Positions 17,924 through 27,076 of a DNA stretch of 64,000 nucleotides are shown here, one piece after another. Under the pieces are notes generated by a model. That model made no database searches. It was not told where the DNA came from and saw only the letters and a program-made list of their open reading frames with translations. Source of the stretch: an uncultured Ruegeria sp. (GTDB lineage Bacteria; Pseudomonadota; Alphaproteobacteria; Rhodobacterales; Rhodobacteraceae); the NCBI RefSeq assembly GCF_947504215.1, contig NZ_CANNGO010000001.1:744001-808000 (forward strand), given 5' to 3'. The position numbers and the translations under genes are program-made. Each line of letters opens with the position of its first letter. Within the stretch, counting starts at the first letter, position 1.

Positions 17924-19750
17924 TTATTCAGCAGCCTGCGCGCTTTGCCCGGTGTGCTTGTCACGCTGACCGTCCCGGAACAGGGCTTTGCCCAGCGAGA
18001 CACACATCAAGCCCATCACAATCGTAAACGGCAGCGCGCCGATGATCATGGCGTTGCGCAAGGCATCCATGGGGTTGTTGTCGCCTGCCGCCAGGATCAG
18101 TGCGCCGATCACAGCCGTCAGGATGATACCCCAGATGATGCGGTGCTTGACCCCGGTTTCCTGGCTGCCACCGGACATGATGGTATTCATCACCAGAATG
18201 CCCGAGTCAGCAGACGTGACCAGAAAGGTCATGATAAGGATCACGCACATAACGTTCAGCATGGACAGCAATCCACCATCGATCATGTAGGACAGGGTCA
18301 CGAACAGCTTGTTTGTGTTCGATGCGCCAATGATCGCGCCTTCGGCGGCTCCCGCCAGTTCCAGATCAATCGCGGTACCACCCAGAACGGTCATCCATGC
18401 AAAGCATACCAGCGCCGGTGCGAACACGCAGCCCAGGATGAACTCACGCACGGTCCGACCTTTGGAGATGCGTGCCAGGAAGAGGCCCACAAATGGCGAG
18501 AACGCAATCCACCAGGCCCAGTAGAACGTGGTCCAACCCGACTGCCAACCAAACTGACGACCTTGTTCACCCGCTGCATAAACAGCAGCCAGTGTTTCCT
18601 CGTCCAATTCAGCTACCGCACCTTCAAGACCGCTTTTGAAGCCATCAAAGCTGCCCCATGCGTTGGTTGCACCACCGATCAAGTCATCTGCATGGGCTTG
18701 TGCCGCCTCAGGCAGACCCGCTGCAAACGCATCCGCCGACAACGGACCGTAGGCACCAAAGCTGAGTGACAGGAAGTTCAGGATGTAATCGACCATCGCC
18801 GCGCCGTAAGTGGTCAGCGCGAAAACGAACGAGCCAAACACGACAAATGTACCTAGCAGGATAATCGACAGAACCAGGTTCAGGTTCGACAGGTATTTAA
18901 CGCCGCGGCCAACACCCGACACAGCCGAGATGATAGACAAGGTCATGATGACTACAAGACCCGCGATCAGACCCACTTTGCTGGGGGTCGGCACTTCGCC
19001 CGTCAGGTCCATGATCCATCCCATACCGGTAATGGCATAAACACCGTCGATGAATTGGCTGACACCAAACCCAATGGTCACAGACACACCGAGGATGGTT
19101 GCAACCACGCCCAGAACGTCAACAACATGGCCAAGGAAGCCGTTCATCAGACGGCCAAACAGTGGCGTAAGCGCTGCGCGGATGGTCAGTGGCATATTGC
19201 GCGTATAGGCGTAGTAAGCCAGAGACAGGCCCGTCACCACATAGATTGCCCAGGCGTGGAAGCCATAATGCAAGAATGTGTAGCGGTACGCAGACTGGAT
19301 CGCTTCTGGTTCATTGCCAACAACTGCACCAGATACCACCTCGGGGTTCGATCCCCAAAGGCCCAGCGGTTCAGCCGTTGCGAAAACCATCAGGCCAACG
19401 CCCAAGCCGGCACCAAACATCATCGAGAACCAGGAGAAATTGGAGAACTCGGGCTTTTCACCCGGGGTACCCATGATCCGCTTCCCAGTGGACGGGATGA
19501 TTGCGACAATTGCCAGAAACAGGAAGAACAGGCCCACAATGATGACGTAGAAACTGTTGAAAACCTCCAACAACCTGCCGTTCAAGCTGCCCAATGTACT
19601 GTTTGCATTCGCAGGAAAAACCAGCGCCCAGAGTACCAGGGCAACCATGATACCTTTGCTGATCAGCGCGATCGGAACGCTGTAGTTTTCATAGAATCCG
19701 GCATCAGCCGTTTCTATCTCTAGGTCCGTAAATGGTTCTCTAATTGACAT
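17924..19750 (-). CDS. BCCT family transporter (betaine/carnitine/choline type)
   Basis: A 608-residue inner-membrane carrier with twelve hydrophobic segments. The family signature is visible as TFYWAWWIAFSPFVGLFLARISKGRTVREF, and the glycine-rich TM3 region as WFSMMFGAGLGVGLM. BCCT proteins take up quaternary ammonium compounds with Na+ or H+. ATG 19750 (MSIREPF) is chosen because GGAGGAACC precedes it; a start seven codons earlier lacks this. An unusually long loop (about residues 340-400) contains many Ala/Glu residues. In context it imports the betaine processed by the neighbouring enzymes. Confidence 0.95.
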   Translation of the reverse strand: MSIREPFTDLEIETADAGFYENYSVPIALISKGIMVALVLWALVFPANANSTLGSLNGRLLEVFNSFYVIIVGLFFLFLAIVAIIPSTGKRIMGTPGEKPEFSNFSWFSMMFGAGLGVGLMVFATAEPLGLWGSNPEVVSGAVVGNEPEAIQSAYRYTFLHYGFHAWAIYVVTGLSLAYYAYTRNMPLTIRAALTPLFGRLMNGFLGHVVDVLGVVATILGVSVTIGFGVSQFIDGVYAITGMGWIMDLTGEVPTPSKVGLIAGLVVIMTLSIISAVSGVGRGVKYLSNLNLVLSIILLGTFVVFGSFVFALTTYGAAMVDYILNFLSLSFGAYGPLSADAFAAGLPEAAQAHADDLIGGATNAWGSFDGFKSGLEGAVAELDEETLAAVYAAGEQGRQFGWQSGWTTFYWAWWIAFSPFVGLFLARISKGRTVREFILGCVFAPALVCFAWMTVLGGTAIDLELAGAAEGAIIGASNTNKLFVTLSYMIDGGLLSMLNVMCVILIMTFLVTSADSGILVMNTIMSGGSQETGVKHRIIWGIILTAVIGALILAAGDNNPMDALRNAMIIGALPFTIVMGLMCVSLGKALFRDGQRDKHTGQSAQAAE

Positions 19751-20923
19751 AAGGTTCCTCCCTGTTGTCACTTTCTCTTTATGGGGCCGCTCGGGCCAAT
19801 TGGCATTGGGTTGATGCGCCCGCCACGCCTTCTATTCGGCCCCCCTCAAGCAGCGCAGTATTTACGGCCTCGGCTTTGGTGCGGAATACTCGCGGAACTC
19901 CCAGCAGTTTATGTCCGGCAGGCGCACTGTCCTGTGAATGAAAGGACGCGATCAAGTTCAGTGATGGCCACGTAAGACACCAAATTCGGCAATTTCGGAT
20001 TGGGGCAGAATGGAGCTGGAGGACGATATCAGTCAAACTCAAATAACTTTAACTGATTTCAGAAAACATGAAGTCGGGCTGCTCGTGTTGTATAGCTGCC
20101 ATATCGGAAGATTTGCCAAGTTGATCATGGGATAACGGACGGATAGCCGCTCACGTGCCTTCGCCGCAAACTTTTGACTTGATTGCCAAGAGCACGCCCA
20201 ACGGCATTGCAAAGTTGTTTGACAACCGTTGCAAACAGCCGCGCAAAGCGCAGTCAGGCAGTCATACAGCTTACGCCAACGATAATAGGTTTGTTCGCTC
20301 ACGCCGATCTGGCGCACCGTATCCACAATCGTCATCCCTTGTCCTTACTGAACTTCACCCTGTCGAAGCTTCGATACAATCTCTTCGGGCTCTGCCCGTT
20401 TCCCAGCCATTCGCTGATCCTTCGAATTGCCGTATGACGCTATCCCTGTTAGCAAGCGATTCTCCGGGGGCGATTCCGCAGCTGGCCACACCTTCTGTCG
20501 AATAATCCTCGCATGGCTCGGCCCGGGGCAAAAATGGCTGAACATCATGGTTCTTCCCTTAGAAGCCGCAGAACAATAAGCCGGAACCTCATGCCATCCT
20601 TTGTTAGCTTTAGGGGCTCTGATACGACAGAACACCCATAGGTTTCGTCGGACGAGCGATAATAAACCGCCGGCGCAGTGGCGTCGGAAGAATAACGCGC
20701 GATGTAAAGCCGCTGCCTGTAAGAATGCGGCACTCACATGTAAGTATGGCGGCTTGCTCATCTTATCATCGGACTGTCACCGACCCTTTCTGTCGGTTCG
20801 ACGACCTATTCAGCAAACATAAGCGTCAAATGCACCTTCAGCGCATCATCTGCTGGTCTTCAAGGGTAAAAAATTTCATACTCAAGCGAAGCAAACTAAT
20901 CCGAAGCCAGTGACAAGACCCGA
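19751..20923. other. Gene-poor region upstream of the BCCT gene containing an IS3 remnant
   Basis: About 1.2 kb without an intact gene. It contains the BCCT promoter side (from 19751), the broken IS3-type transposase start at 20240-20410 and a 500-base stretch (20411-20923) in which all frames are short and of unnatural composition. The leader of the LysR gene at 20924 lies at its right edge. I read it as an old insertion site. Confidence 0.55.
20240..20410 (-). pseudogene. IS3-family orfA remnant with an in-frame stop
   Basis: Translation gives MAGKRAEPEEIVSKLRQGEVQ, then a TAA at 20345-20347, then in the same frame GQGMTIVDTVRQIGVSEQTYYRWRKLY, which is the helix-turn-helix start of an IS3 (IS51/IS407-like) OrfA. 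After YYRWRKLY the similarity fades (DCLTAL) and no OrfB is present. It is thus a dead fragment killed by a nonsense codon and a 3' truncation. Confidence 0.7.
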
Positions 20924-21829
20924 ATGTCCCGACGCCATTACAATCTGCCCCCCTTGACCACCTTGTCCGCTTTTGAGGCCGCAGCACGACATCAGAGCTT
21001 CAAAAATGCCGCAGAAGAGCTTTCGGTGACGCCCGGGGCAGTCAGTCATCAGATCAAGGCGCTGGAAGGGTATCTTGAGACAGTTCTGTTTCAGCGCAAA
21101 CATCGAAGCGTCGATCTGACCGATGACGGTAAGGCACTGTACGAAGTGCTGTCGACCTCTTTTCGTCGAATTTCACAAACCCTGTCTACCATCCGGGATC
21201 GGTCGTCAGCGCAAAAGGTCACGATAGGCTCCACAACGGCTGTGGCAGCGCTTTGGCTATCGCCAGCGGTCATTCGGTTCTGGCGCGAAATGCCGGATGT
21301 GAACGTGGATCAGATATCTCAGGACAGGCCCTTCAAGGATCGGCCGGACCTGGATTTTTTCATCAGATATGGGCGCGACCGGGATTCAAACCTGTCCCAC
21401 ACGCCCTTGTTTAGGGATCATCTTGTCCCCGTTGGCAGCCCGCAAGTGGCGGAAAACCTGGCGGGTGTAAGCCTGGAAGAGCTGGCCAGCCAACGCCTGA
21501 TCCATCTGGATTCCGAGGATCGCAGCTGGACGACCTGGCCAGAATGGTTCCAGCAACTTGGGTATCAAAGCAAGATCCCAATCGAATCCAGCGTCAACAG
21601 CTACTCTGTTGCGTTGCAGCTTGCACGCAAAGGCGCTGGATTGGTGCTTGGATGGCAGCGGTTGATTCATCCCATGCTGCAGTCTGGGAAACTGGTGGCC
21701 ATCGGACCGCATAACTTGACCGCACCCAACCAGTTTTACCTTGTAGGGCGCCCCGAGGAAGAGCTCTCGGAAAGCGCCCGCGCGCTTAAGAATTGGATCG
21801 TTCAGGAGGTTCACGCCAGCTCGGTTTAG
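20924..21829 (+). CDS. LysR family transcriptional regulator (GcvA-like)
   Basis: A 301-residue LysR protein. Residues 10-70 hold the helix-turn-helix (LSAFEAAARHQSFKNAAEELSVTPGAVSHQIKALE), followed by a periplasmic-binding-like effector domain (KVTIGSTTAVAALWL onward). The AxxR-x-SFxxAAEELxVTpGAVSxQ pattern is that of the GcvA subgroup. It ends 99 bases before the Rieske oxygenase gene on the same strand and is likely its regulator. Confidence 0.9.
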   Translation: MSRRHYNLPPLTTLSAFEAAARHQSFKNAAEELSVTPGAVSHQIKALEGYLETVLFQRKHRSVDLTDDGKALYEVLSTSFRRISQTLSTIRDRSSAQKVTIGSTTAVAALWLSPAVIRFWREMPDVNVDQISQDRPFKDRPDLDFFIRYGRDRDSNLSHTPLFRDHLVPVGSPQVAENLAGVSLEELASQRLIHLDSEDRSWTTWPEWFQQLGYQSKIPIESSVNSYSVALQLARKGAGLVLGWQRLIHPMLQSGKLVAIGPHNLTAPNQFYLVGRPEEELSESARALKNWIVQEVHASSV

Positions 21830-21928
21830 ATCAACTAAACCTTTGATGAGCTTTTCTGATATTGAGGCCGACCCATAGTCTCCGCCAATACGAAAGTGTC
21901 AGGTTTGTCCCAGCCTCAGGAGAGTACG

Positions 21929-23083
21929 ATGAACAAGCACAGCCCGCTGTCGTCCGTTCTGACCGACGTAAACACGGCCAACGGCCTGCCCAACGAGCAC
22001 TACATTGACCCGGAAACGTTCGCCGAAGAAAAGCGCTCGGTCCTGTTTGCGAACTGGTCCGGCATCGGGTTTGGCAAGGACGTTCCCGAAGCAGGCGACG
22101 CAAAGCCTGTCGATTTTCTGGGCATGCCACTACTGATCGTCAGGGACCGCGATGGCGAGGTCGGCGTGTTTCAGAACACTTGCCGTCACCGTGGCATGAT
22201 CCTTGTGGATGCGCCCAAAAAGATCGGCGGCGCCATTCGGTGCCCATATCACAGCTGGTGCTACAGCCTGAAAGGTGAATTGCGGGCGACCCCCCATGTG
22301 GGCGGCCCTGGCCAGAACAAGCACGAAGACGTAAACACCAAGGATCTGGGTTTGGTGCGCATTCGGTCACATATCTGGCGCGACGTGATCTTTGTGAATA
22401 TTGACGGCAATGCCCCGGCGTTTGAAGACGCGCATGGCGCTTTGTTGGAGCGTTGGAAGGAATTCGATACGCCTATCTTCCATGGCGGTGATGAATCGTC
22501 ATTCAAGCTTGAAGTCAAAACGAACTGGAAGCTGGCCGTAGAAAACTATTGCGAAAGCTATCACCTGCCCTGGGTTCACCCGGGCCTCAACAGTTATTCC
22601 CGATTGGAAGATCACTATAACATCGAAGAGCGTGGTCATTACTCCGGGCAGGGCACTTTGGTCTATCGCCAATTGACCGACCAAAACGGTACAAAACTGC
22701 CTGATTTCCCCGGTCTCGGCAGCCAATGGGATGAAGGCGCGGAGTATATTGCCCTTTACCCCAACGTATTGCTGGGCATACAGCGTGACCACAGCTTTGC
22801 GATCATCCTGGAGCCGGTGGATCACGAAAACACTGTCGAACATATCGAGCTGTACTACGCCAATAGCGAAGGCGACACGCCCGAACATGACGCGTTGCGC
22901 ACGTCAAACGCGCAATTGTGGAAGACTGTGTTTGAAGAAGATATTTTCGTTGTCGAGGGCATGCAGAAAGGCCGCCATGGCATGTTGTTTGACGGCGGGC
23001 GGTTCTCTCCGGCGATGGACGGACCGACCCATAACTTCCACCACTGGGTGGCAACTCAGATCGAGAACGGTCGCGCCGAGTGA
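21929..23083 (+). CDS. Rieske-type ring-hydroxylating/N-demethylating oxygenase, alpha subunit
   Basis: A 384-residue oxygenase. The Rieske [2Fe-2S] ligands are CRH (about residues 89-91) and CPYHSW about 20 residues later; the mononuclear iron site is shown by NYCESYHLPWVHPGL with a C-terminal acidic ligand in the EEDIFVVEG region. This pattern is common to choline/carnitine/stachydrine-type oxygenases as well as aromatic ones. ATG 21929 is preceded by CAGGAGAG. No reductase gene is adjacent, so electrons must come from another locus. Betaine N-demethylation is attractive because of the HpbD cluster 5 kb away, but ring hydroxylation cannot be excluded. Confidence 0.85.
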   Translation: MNKHSPLSSVLTDVNTANGLPNEHYIDPETFAEEKRSVLFANWSGIGFGKDVPEAGDAKPVDFLGMPLLIVRDRDGEVGVFQNTCRHRGMILVDAPKKIGGAIRCPYHSWCYSLKGELRATPHVGGPGQNKHEDVNTKDLGLVRIRSHIWRDVIFVNIDGNAPAFEDAHGALLERWKEFDTPIFHGGDESSFKLEVKTNWKLAVENYCESYHLPWVHPGLNSYSRLEDHYNIEERGHYSGQGTLVYRQLTDQNGTKLPDFPGLGSQWDEGAEYIALYPNVLLGIQRDHSFAIILEPVDHENTVEHIELYYANSEGDTPEHDALRTSNAQLWKTVFEEDIFVVEGMQKGRHGMLFDGGRFSPAMDGPTHNFHHWVATQIENGRAE

Positions 23084-23126
23084 TTGGGGCTGCAATGCGC
23101 TGAGGGCTTTAAGGACCAATTTGACA

Positions 23127-23366
23127 ATGGACAAAGGTGCTTTGGACAAACTGCTGCTGGATGCGCATTCCAGAAACGACCACAAGGATCTCGTCCGCTA
23201 CTACGGGTTGGCGGCGGACGAGAGTGAAGCGACAGGCGACATTGATGCAGCCTGTTTCTATCTGACCCATGCCTTTGTCTTTGCACTTGAGGCCGGCGCA
23301 CCTGAGGCCGACGCTTTGAACGCAAGGTTGGCTGAACACGGGCGAGCCGAGAGACTGACGTTCTGA
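23127..23366 (+). CDS. Small conserved helical protein (79 aa)
   Basis: A 79-residue acidic, helical protein starting MDKGALDKLLLDAHSRNDH and containing ACFYLTHAFVFALEAGAPEA, a TPR-like helix pair. It starts 43 bases after the Rieske gene on the same strand. I recall similar small proteins beside oxidoreductase genes in roseobacters but not a function. ATG 23127 begins the helix-forming region; the longer frame upstream is a shadow of the Rieske gene. Confidence 0.6.
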   Translation: MDKGALDKLLLDAHSRNDHKDLVRYYGLAADESEATGDIDAACFYLTHAFVFALEAGAPEADALNARLAEHGRAERLTF

Positions 23367-23490
23367 CTTTGTGCGCAGGTACTCGAGCCGCCACTGAACG
23401 GTCGCATTCCCCCACGAGACCCTGTTCACATGTAAACATCCGCCTATAGTCTCGGGACATAGCAACGGGTCGTTTGAAAGGAACAGGGAG

Positions 23491-24963
23491 ATGGACCACA
23501 GCACCGAAATGCTGATCATTGGCGCCGGTTTCTCGGGCTTGACCATGGCGATCGAGGCCAGGAAACGCGGCGTTAAAGATATTGCGATCCTTGAGAAAGC
23601 AGACGACATCGGCGGTACCTGGCGCGAGAATACGTATCCCGGTGTGGCTTGCGATATTCCATCGCACCTGTATTCGATGGCCACCCACCTGAATCCAGAC
23701 TGGAGCCGTGCCTATGCTGGCGGTGCCGAAATTCTGGCCTACCTGAAAAAGGTTACGCAAGACGAAGGCTTGTACGATCTGTGCCACTTTCAACAGCAGT
23801 TGAAATCCGCGAAATGGGATGGCGCGCGCTGGCAGGTGGAAACACAGAACGGACAGCGCTGGTCCGCCCGTTTTTTGGTCTCGGCCATCGGCGCGCTGCA
23901 CATCCCCAGCCTTCCGGATATCCCGGGGGCCGATAGCTTTCCGGGACCCTGTTTTCATTCGGCTGAATGGGACCACGACGTAGATATCGCTGGCAAACGG
24001 GTTGCCGTTGTGGGCACCGGCGCCTCGGCGGTGCAATTTGTGCCTGAAATTGCGAAGACCGCCGAACATGTCACTGTCTTTCAACGCAGCGCGCCTTATG
24101 TATTGCCGCGCCCCGATGGCCCGATTGGCCCCTGGACCAGACGTCTTTATGCGCGCATACCGCTGCTGCCCCGGCTGCGACGCCAACTGATTTTCAGGGT
24201 GTTTGAATTCCGTCATCGTGTCTTCCGAGGCGAAGAGCGGATGGTTAACTTTGCGATGAAGATGTGGCGCAAGTCGCTGGAGGATGCATTTCCAGATCCT
24301 GAGGATCAAGCGCGGCTGACCCCGGACTATCGAATTGGTTGCAAACGCATTCTAAGTTCGAACGACTGGTACCCAGCACTGGCCCGTGCCAATGTCAGCA
24401 TTGTCCCCAATGGCGTGATATCGATTGACGGAAGCCAGATAAAAGCAGCGGATGGCACCAAAACGCAGGCTGACATTTTGGTCTGGGGCACAGGATTTCA
24501 CGTGACCGATGCGACGGACGGGTTGGACATTACCGGCGCAGACGATCTGACTTTGCGCGACGCGTGGGCAAACGGGATGCAGGCCAATCTGGGAACCGCG
24601 GTTGCGGGCTTTCCAAATTTCTTCATCCTGTTGGGGCCGCACACGGGATTGGGCCATAACTCGGTCGTTCTGATGATCGAGGCACAGGTCGCGCATATCG
24701 GGCGTGTGATGGCCGAAATGGCCCGTGACGGGTCGACGGTGATTACGCCGGACGCCGCAAAACAAGCTGCCTTCACGCAGGAAATGCAAGACCGTCACAC
24801 CGAAAGCGTCTGGCAGGTTGGCGGCTGTACCTCGTGGTATCAGGATGCTGCCGGGCGCAATACAACGCTGTGGCCCGGAACTGTTGGTGAATATCAAAAG
24901 CGCATGGCACAATCGGGATTAGAACAGTACGTGACCGGCCCGGTCAGCCACGGAGAAACATGA
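23491..24963 (+). CDS. Flavin monooxygenase of the Baeyer-Villiger type
   Basis: A 490-residue FAD/NADPH enzyme. The FAD loop is GAGFSGLTMAIEA (residues 12-24), the NADPH loop GTGASAVQFVPEI, and the class-I Baeyer-Villiger fingerprint FxGxxxHxxxWD is present as FPGPCFHSAEWD (about residues 150-161). These enzymes insert oxygen into ketones to give esters or lactones, or oxidise heteroatoms. A GGAGATG context supports the start. The alpha/beta hydrolase encoded one base downstream would cleave the product ester. Confidence 0.9.
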   Translation: MDHSTEMLIIGAGFSGLTMAIEARKRGVKDIAILEKADDIGGTWRENTYPGVACDIPSHLYSMATHLNPDWSRAYAGGAEILAYLKKVTQDEGLYDLCHFQQQLKSAKWDGARWQVETQNGQRWSARFLVSAIGALHIPSLPDIPGADSFPGPCFHSAEWDHDVDIAGKRVAVVGTGASAVQFVPEIAKTAEHVTVFQRSAPYVLPRPDGPIGPWTRRLYARIPLLPRLRRQLIFRVFEFRHRVFRGEERMVNFAMKMWRKSLEDAFPDPEDQARLTPDYRIGCKRILSSNDWYPALARANVSIVPNGVISIDGSQIKAADGTKTQADILVWGTGFHVTDATDGLDITGADDLTLRDAWANGMQANLGTAVAGFPNFFILLGPHTGLGHNSVVLMIEAQVAHIGRVMAEMARDGSTVITPDAAKQAAFTQEMQDRHTESVWQVGGCTSWYQDAAGRNTTLWPGTVGEYQKRMAQSGLEQYVTGPVSHGET

Positions 24964-24964
24964 T

Positions 24965-25951
24965 ATGACGACGATCCTGATCCTCATCACGGTTTTCGCT
25001 GCCTTCCTGATTGGCATGAACCTCTGGACCCGTCGGTTGACGCGCGAAGGCCATGAAACGGTGCCTCAGATGGGCAAGATCCTTCCGATCAACGGTGGTG
25101 CAATTCACTATGTCGAAAAGGGGGATCCACAGGCCCAGACAATTGTCATGATCCACGGGTTGGCCGGTCAGTTGCAGCACTTCACGTATGCTTTAATGGA
25201 TGATCTGGCCGAGGATTATCACGTCATTGCCTTGGATCGCCCGGGATGCGGGTATTCGACCCGAGACACGGCTGATCTGGCGCGCCTGCCTGAACAGGCT
25301 CGGATGGTCGATGAGTTCCTTGAAGCCAAGGCGGTGTCCAGCGCTGTATTGGTGGGTCATTCGCTGGGCGGCGCGGTGTCTTTGGCCCTAGCGCTGGACA
25401 ATCCCAGACGGGTTTCAGCCTTGGCGCTTTTGGCGCCCTTGACGCATAAGCTGGATGCAACGCCCGCCGTATTTAAACCGCTGGAAATTCGCACTGAATG
25501 GCTGCGCAATCTGATCGGCCACACGTTGGCCGTGCCTTTGGCCGCCAAAATGGCACCACATACCTTAGGTGCCGTGTTTGATCCCGAGGTCCCGCCCGAA
25601 GATTTTTTGGATCGCGCCGGCGGTGCGCTTGGCCTGCGTCCTTCTGCCTTCATCACGGCGTCGCAGGACGTTGTCGGCGTGGATGACAGCATCGGCGCAC
25701 AAAACGCGCGCTACCCCGAGCTTCGGATATCGGGCGGCATCTTGTACGGGTCACAGGATGCAATCCTGTCACCGTCTCAGCACGGAGCACCGATGACCAA
25801 ATTCGGACTGACCGACGAAGAGATTGAGGGGCTGGGTCATATGATCCTGATCACCAAACCGGATGCCTGTGCCGCGTTTATCCGCAAGATCGCAGGGGCC
25901 GCCGAATTGCCAGGGGTCTCCGCTCTGGAAACAGGCCCCGAAAACGCCTGA
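24965..25951 (+). CDS. Alpha/beta hydrolase with N-terminal membrane anchor
   Basis: A 328-residue serine hydrolase. Residues 1-20 form one hydrophobic helix (ILILITVFAAFLIGMNLW), probably a membrane anchor. The oxyanion segment MIHGLAG, the nucleophile elbow GHSLGG (about residues 131-136) and a late His in GLGHMILI complete the fold. It begins one base after the monooxygenase stop, so it is in the same operon and likely hydrolyses the ester or lactone formed. Confidence 0.88.
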   Translation: MTTILILITVFAAFLIGMNLWTRRLTREGHETVPQMGKILPINGGAIHYVEKGDPQAQTIVMIHGLAGQLQHFTYALMDDLAEDYHVIALDRPGCGYSTRDTADLARLPEQARMVDEFLEAKAVSSAVLVGHSLGGAVSLALALDNPRRVSALALLAPLTHKLDATPAVFKPLEIRTEWLRNLIGHTLAVPLAAKMAPHTLGAVFDPEVPPEDFLDRAGGALGLRPSAFITASQDVVGVDDSIGAQNARYPELRISGGILYGSQDAILSPSQHGAPMTKFGLTDEEIEGLGHMILITKPDACAAFIRKIAGAAELPGVSALETGPENA

Positions 25952-26023
25952 AAGAATCCACTTGGTTCAGGCTTTTCCCCCTTGACCCTCCCCGGTGCCT
26001 CCCTTAAATCGCCTCTCACTTGT

Positions 26024-26100
26024 GGCGGAGTAGCTCAGTTGGTTAGAGCAGCGGAATCATAATCCGCGTGTCGGGGGTTCAAGTCCCTCCTCCGCTACCA
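26024..26100 (+). tRNA. tRNA-Met (anticodon CAU, elongator type)
   Basis: A complete 77-base cloverleaf: acceptor GGCGGAG/CTCCGCT with a G-U first pair, anticodon stem GCGGA/TCCGC with loop ATCATAA (CAT), T arm GGGGG TTCAAGT CCCTC and encoded ACCA. The first pair and the overall sequence match alphaproteobacterial elongator Met rather than initiator (no three G-C pairs at the anticodon stem base). Confidence 0.93.
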
Positions 26101-27076
26101 AATCACTCGCATCAAGCACTTGATAATAATGCAAAAATGCGATCGTGAACTATCTGCACCGCCAAATTTCCCACCACTTGGTTTCTCAAACACCATTTTG
26201 GAAAGGAAATGAGAGGAAGACCGATTCACCCAAGGAAACCTGAGACGATATGCTAGGCCTAGTCATGGAAGCCCATGGTTTAGCGGTAGCGTTGGACAAT
26301 GCCCTCTTCTACGATACAGGCTGCATCGAAGGATGGAGCGCTGAAACCAAACAGCATTTGATGAAATAGCGAGGGCACTCAGGCGGTCCACGGATCAGAT
26401 CGTCGAGACGGCTAAAAAGACTGATCGTGAAGTCGAGTGGGCCAGCGCAATCAACGATCGCCCAAAGCTGGTGCAAACAGATCAACACAATGAGAGGCCG
26501 ATCTTGTTGGCTCGGCCGACCTTTCTCGCGCAGTCAAATCGCGACACCCCCGCCCCCTATTGAACCAGCCTTCCGATACCCCCGCCCCCAAAAATCGGTG
26601 CGCGCGCGTGGTCAAACAAGCACCCGCTCACAACAAAGCACTAAACGTCTCTAATATCTTTAGGTAAATCCATCGTCCCTGGGCACAGAGTACGGGTGTA
26701 AGAACATCCTGAGTTTTCTAGAGTCCGACTTTAGTATCAAATTGGAAGTTCTACGAAGGTATTCTCTGGCATTTATTCGCCGAGACCTTGCTCGGTTGGT
26801 AAAGTGAATTGCTCTCTTTGATAAAACTGGTTCAGTCTGCAAAAAAAGCGAGGCTGATCGGATCTGGAGCGAAAAATCCCGACTTTTGCAGTTTGGTCGA
26901 GGTATTGGAATTCCCTCGACTTCTCACCGGTTCGTTCATGACGCCCGGAGTTCGAGGTATTGGCCAAGGCAAAATCTGTATTCGGCTGACCGACCCCGCC
27001 ACACATATTCCTTAATCCAGGCACTTTTTGGCCGGGAGAAGGGAGTTTTTTGAATGCAGCCTAGAAGGGTATTGCC
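26101..27076. other. Gene-poor stretch after tRNA-Met
   Basis: No intact gene is supported in these 976 bases. One open stretch on the plus strand (about 26342-26561), read with A-L-R-R-S-T-D-Q-I-V-E-T, has protein-like composition but no good start and no recognised family; it may be a gene remnant. Two near copies of a GA(C/T)ACCCCCGCCCC motif occur at about 26537-26594. The stretch has the look of decayed insert DNA beside a tRNA, but I found no repeat of the tRNA 3' end. Confidence 0.4.

Noticed and set aside
23056..24309. 417-codon antisense frame opposite the small protein and BVMO genes
   Set aside because: It is a GC-driven shadow of the BVMO gene, which has complete motifs on the other strand.
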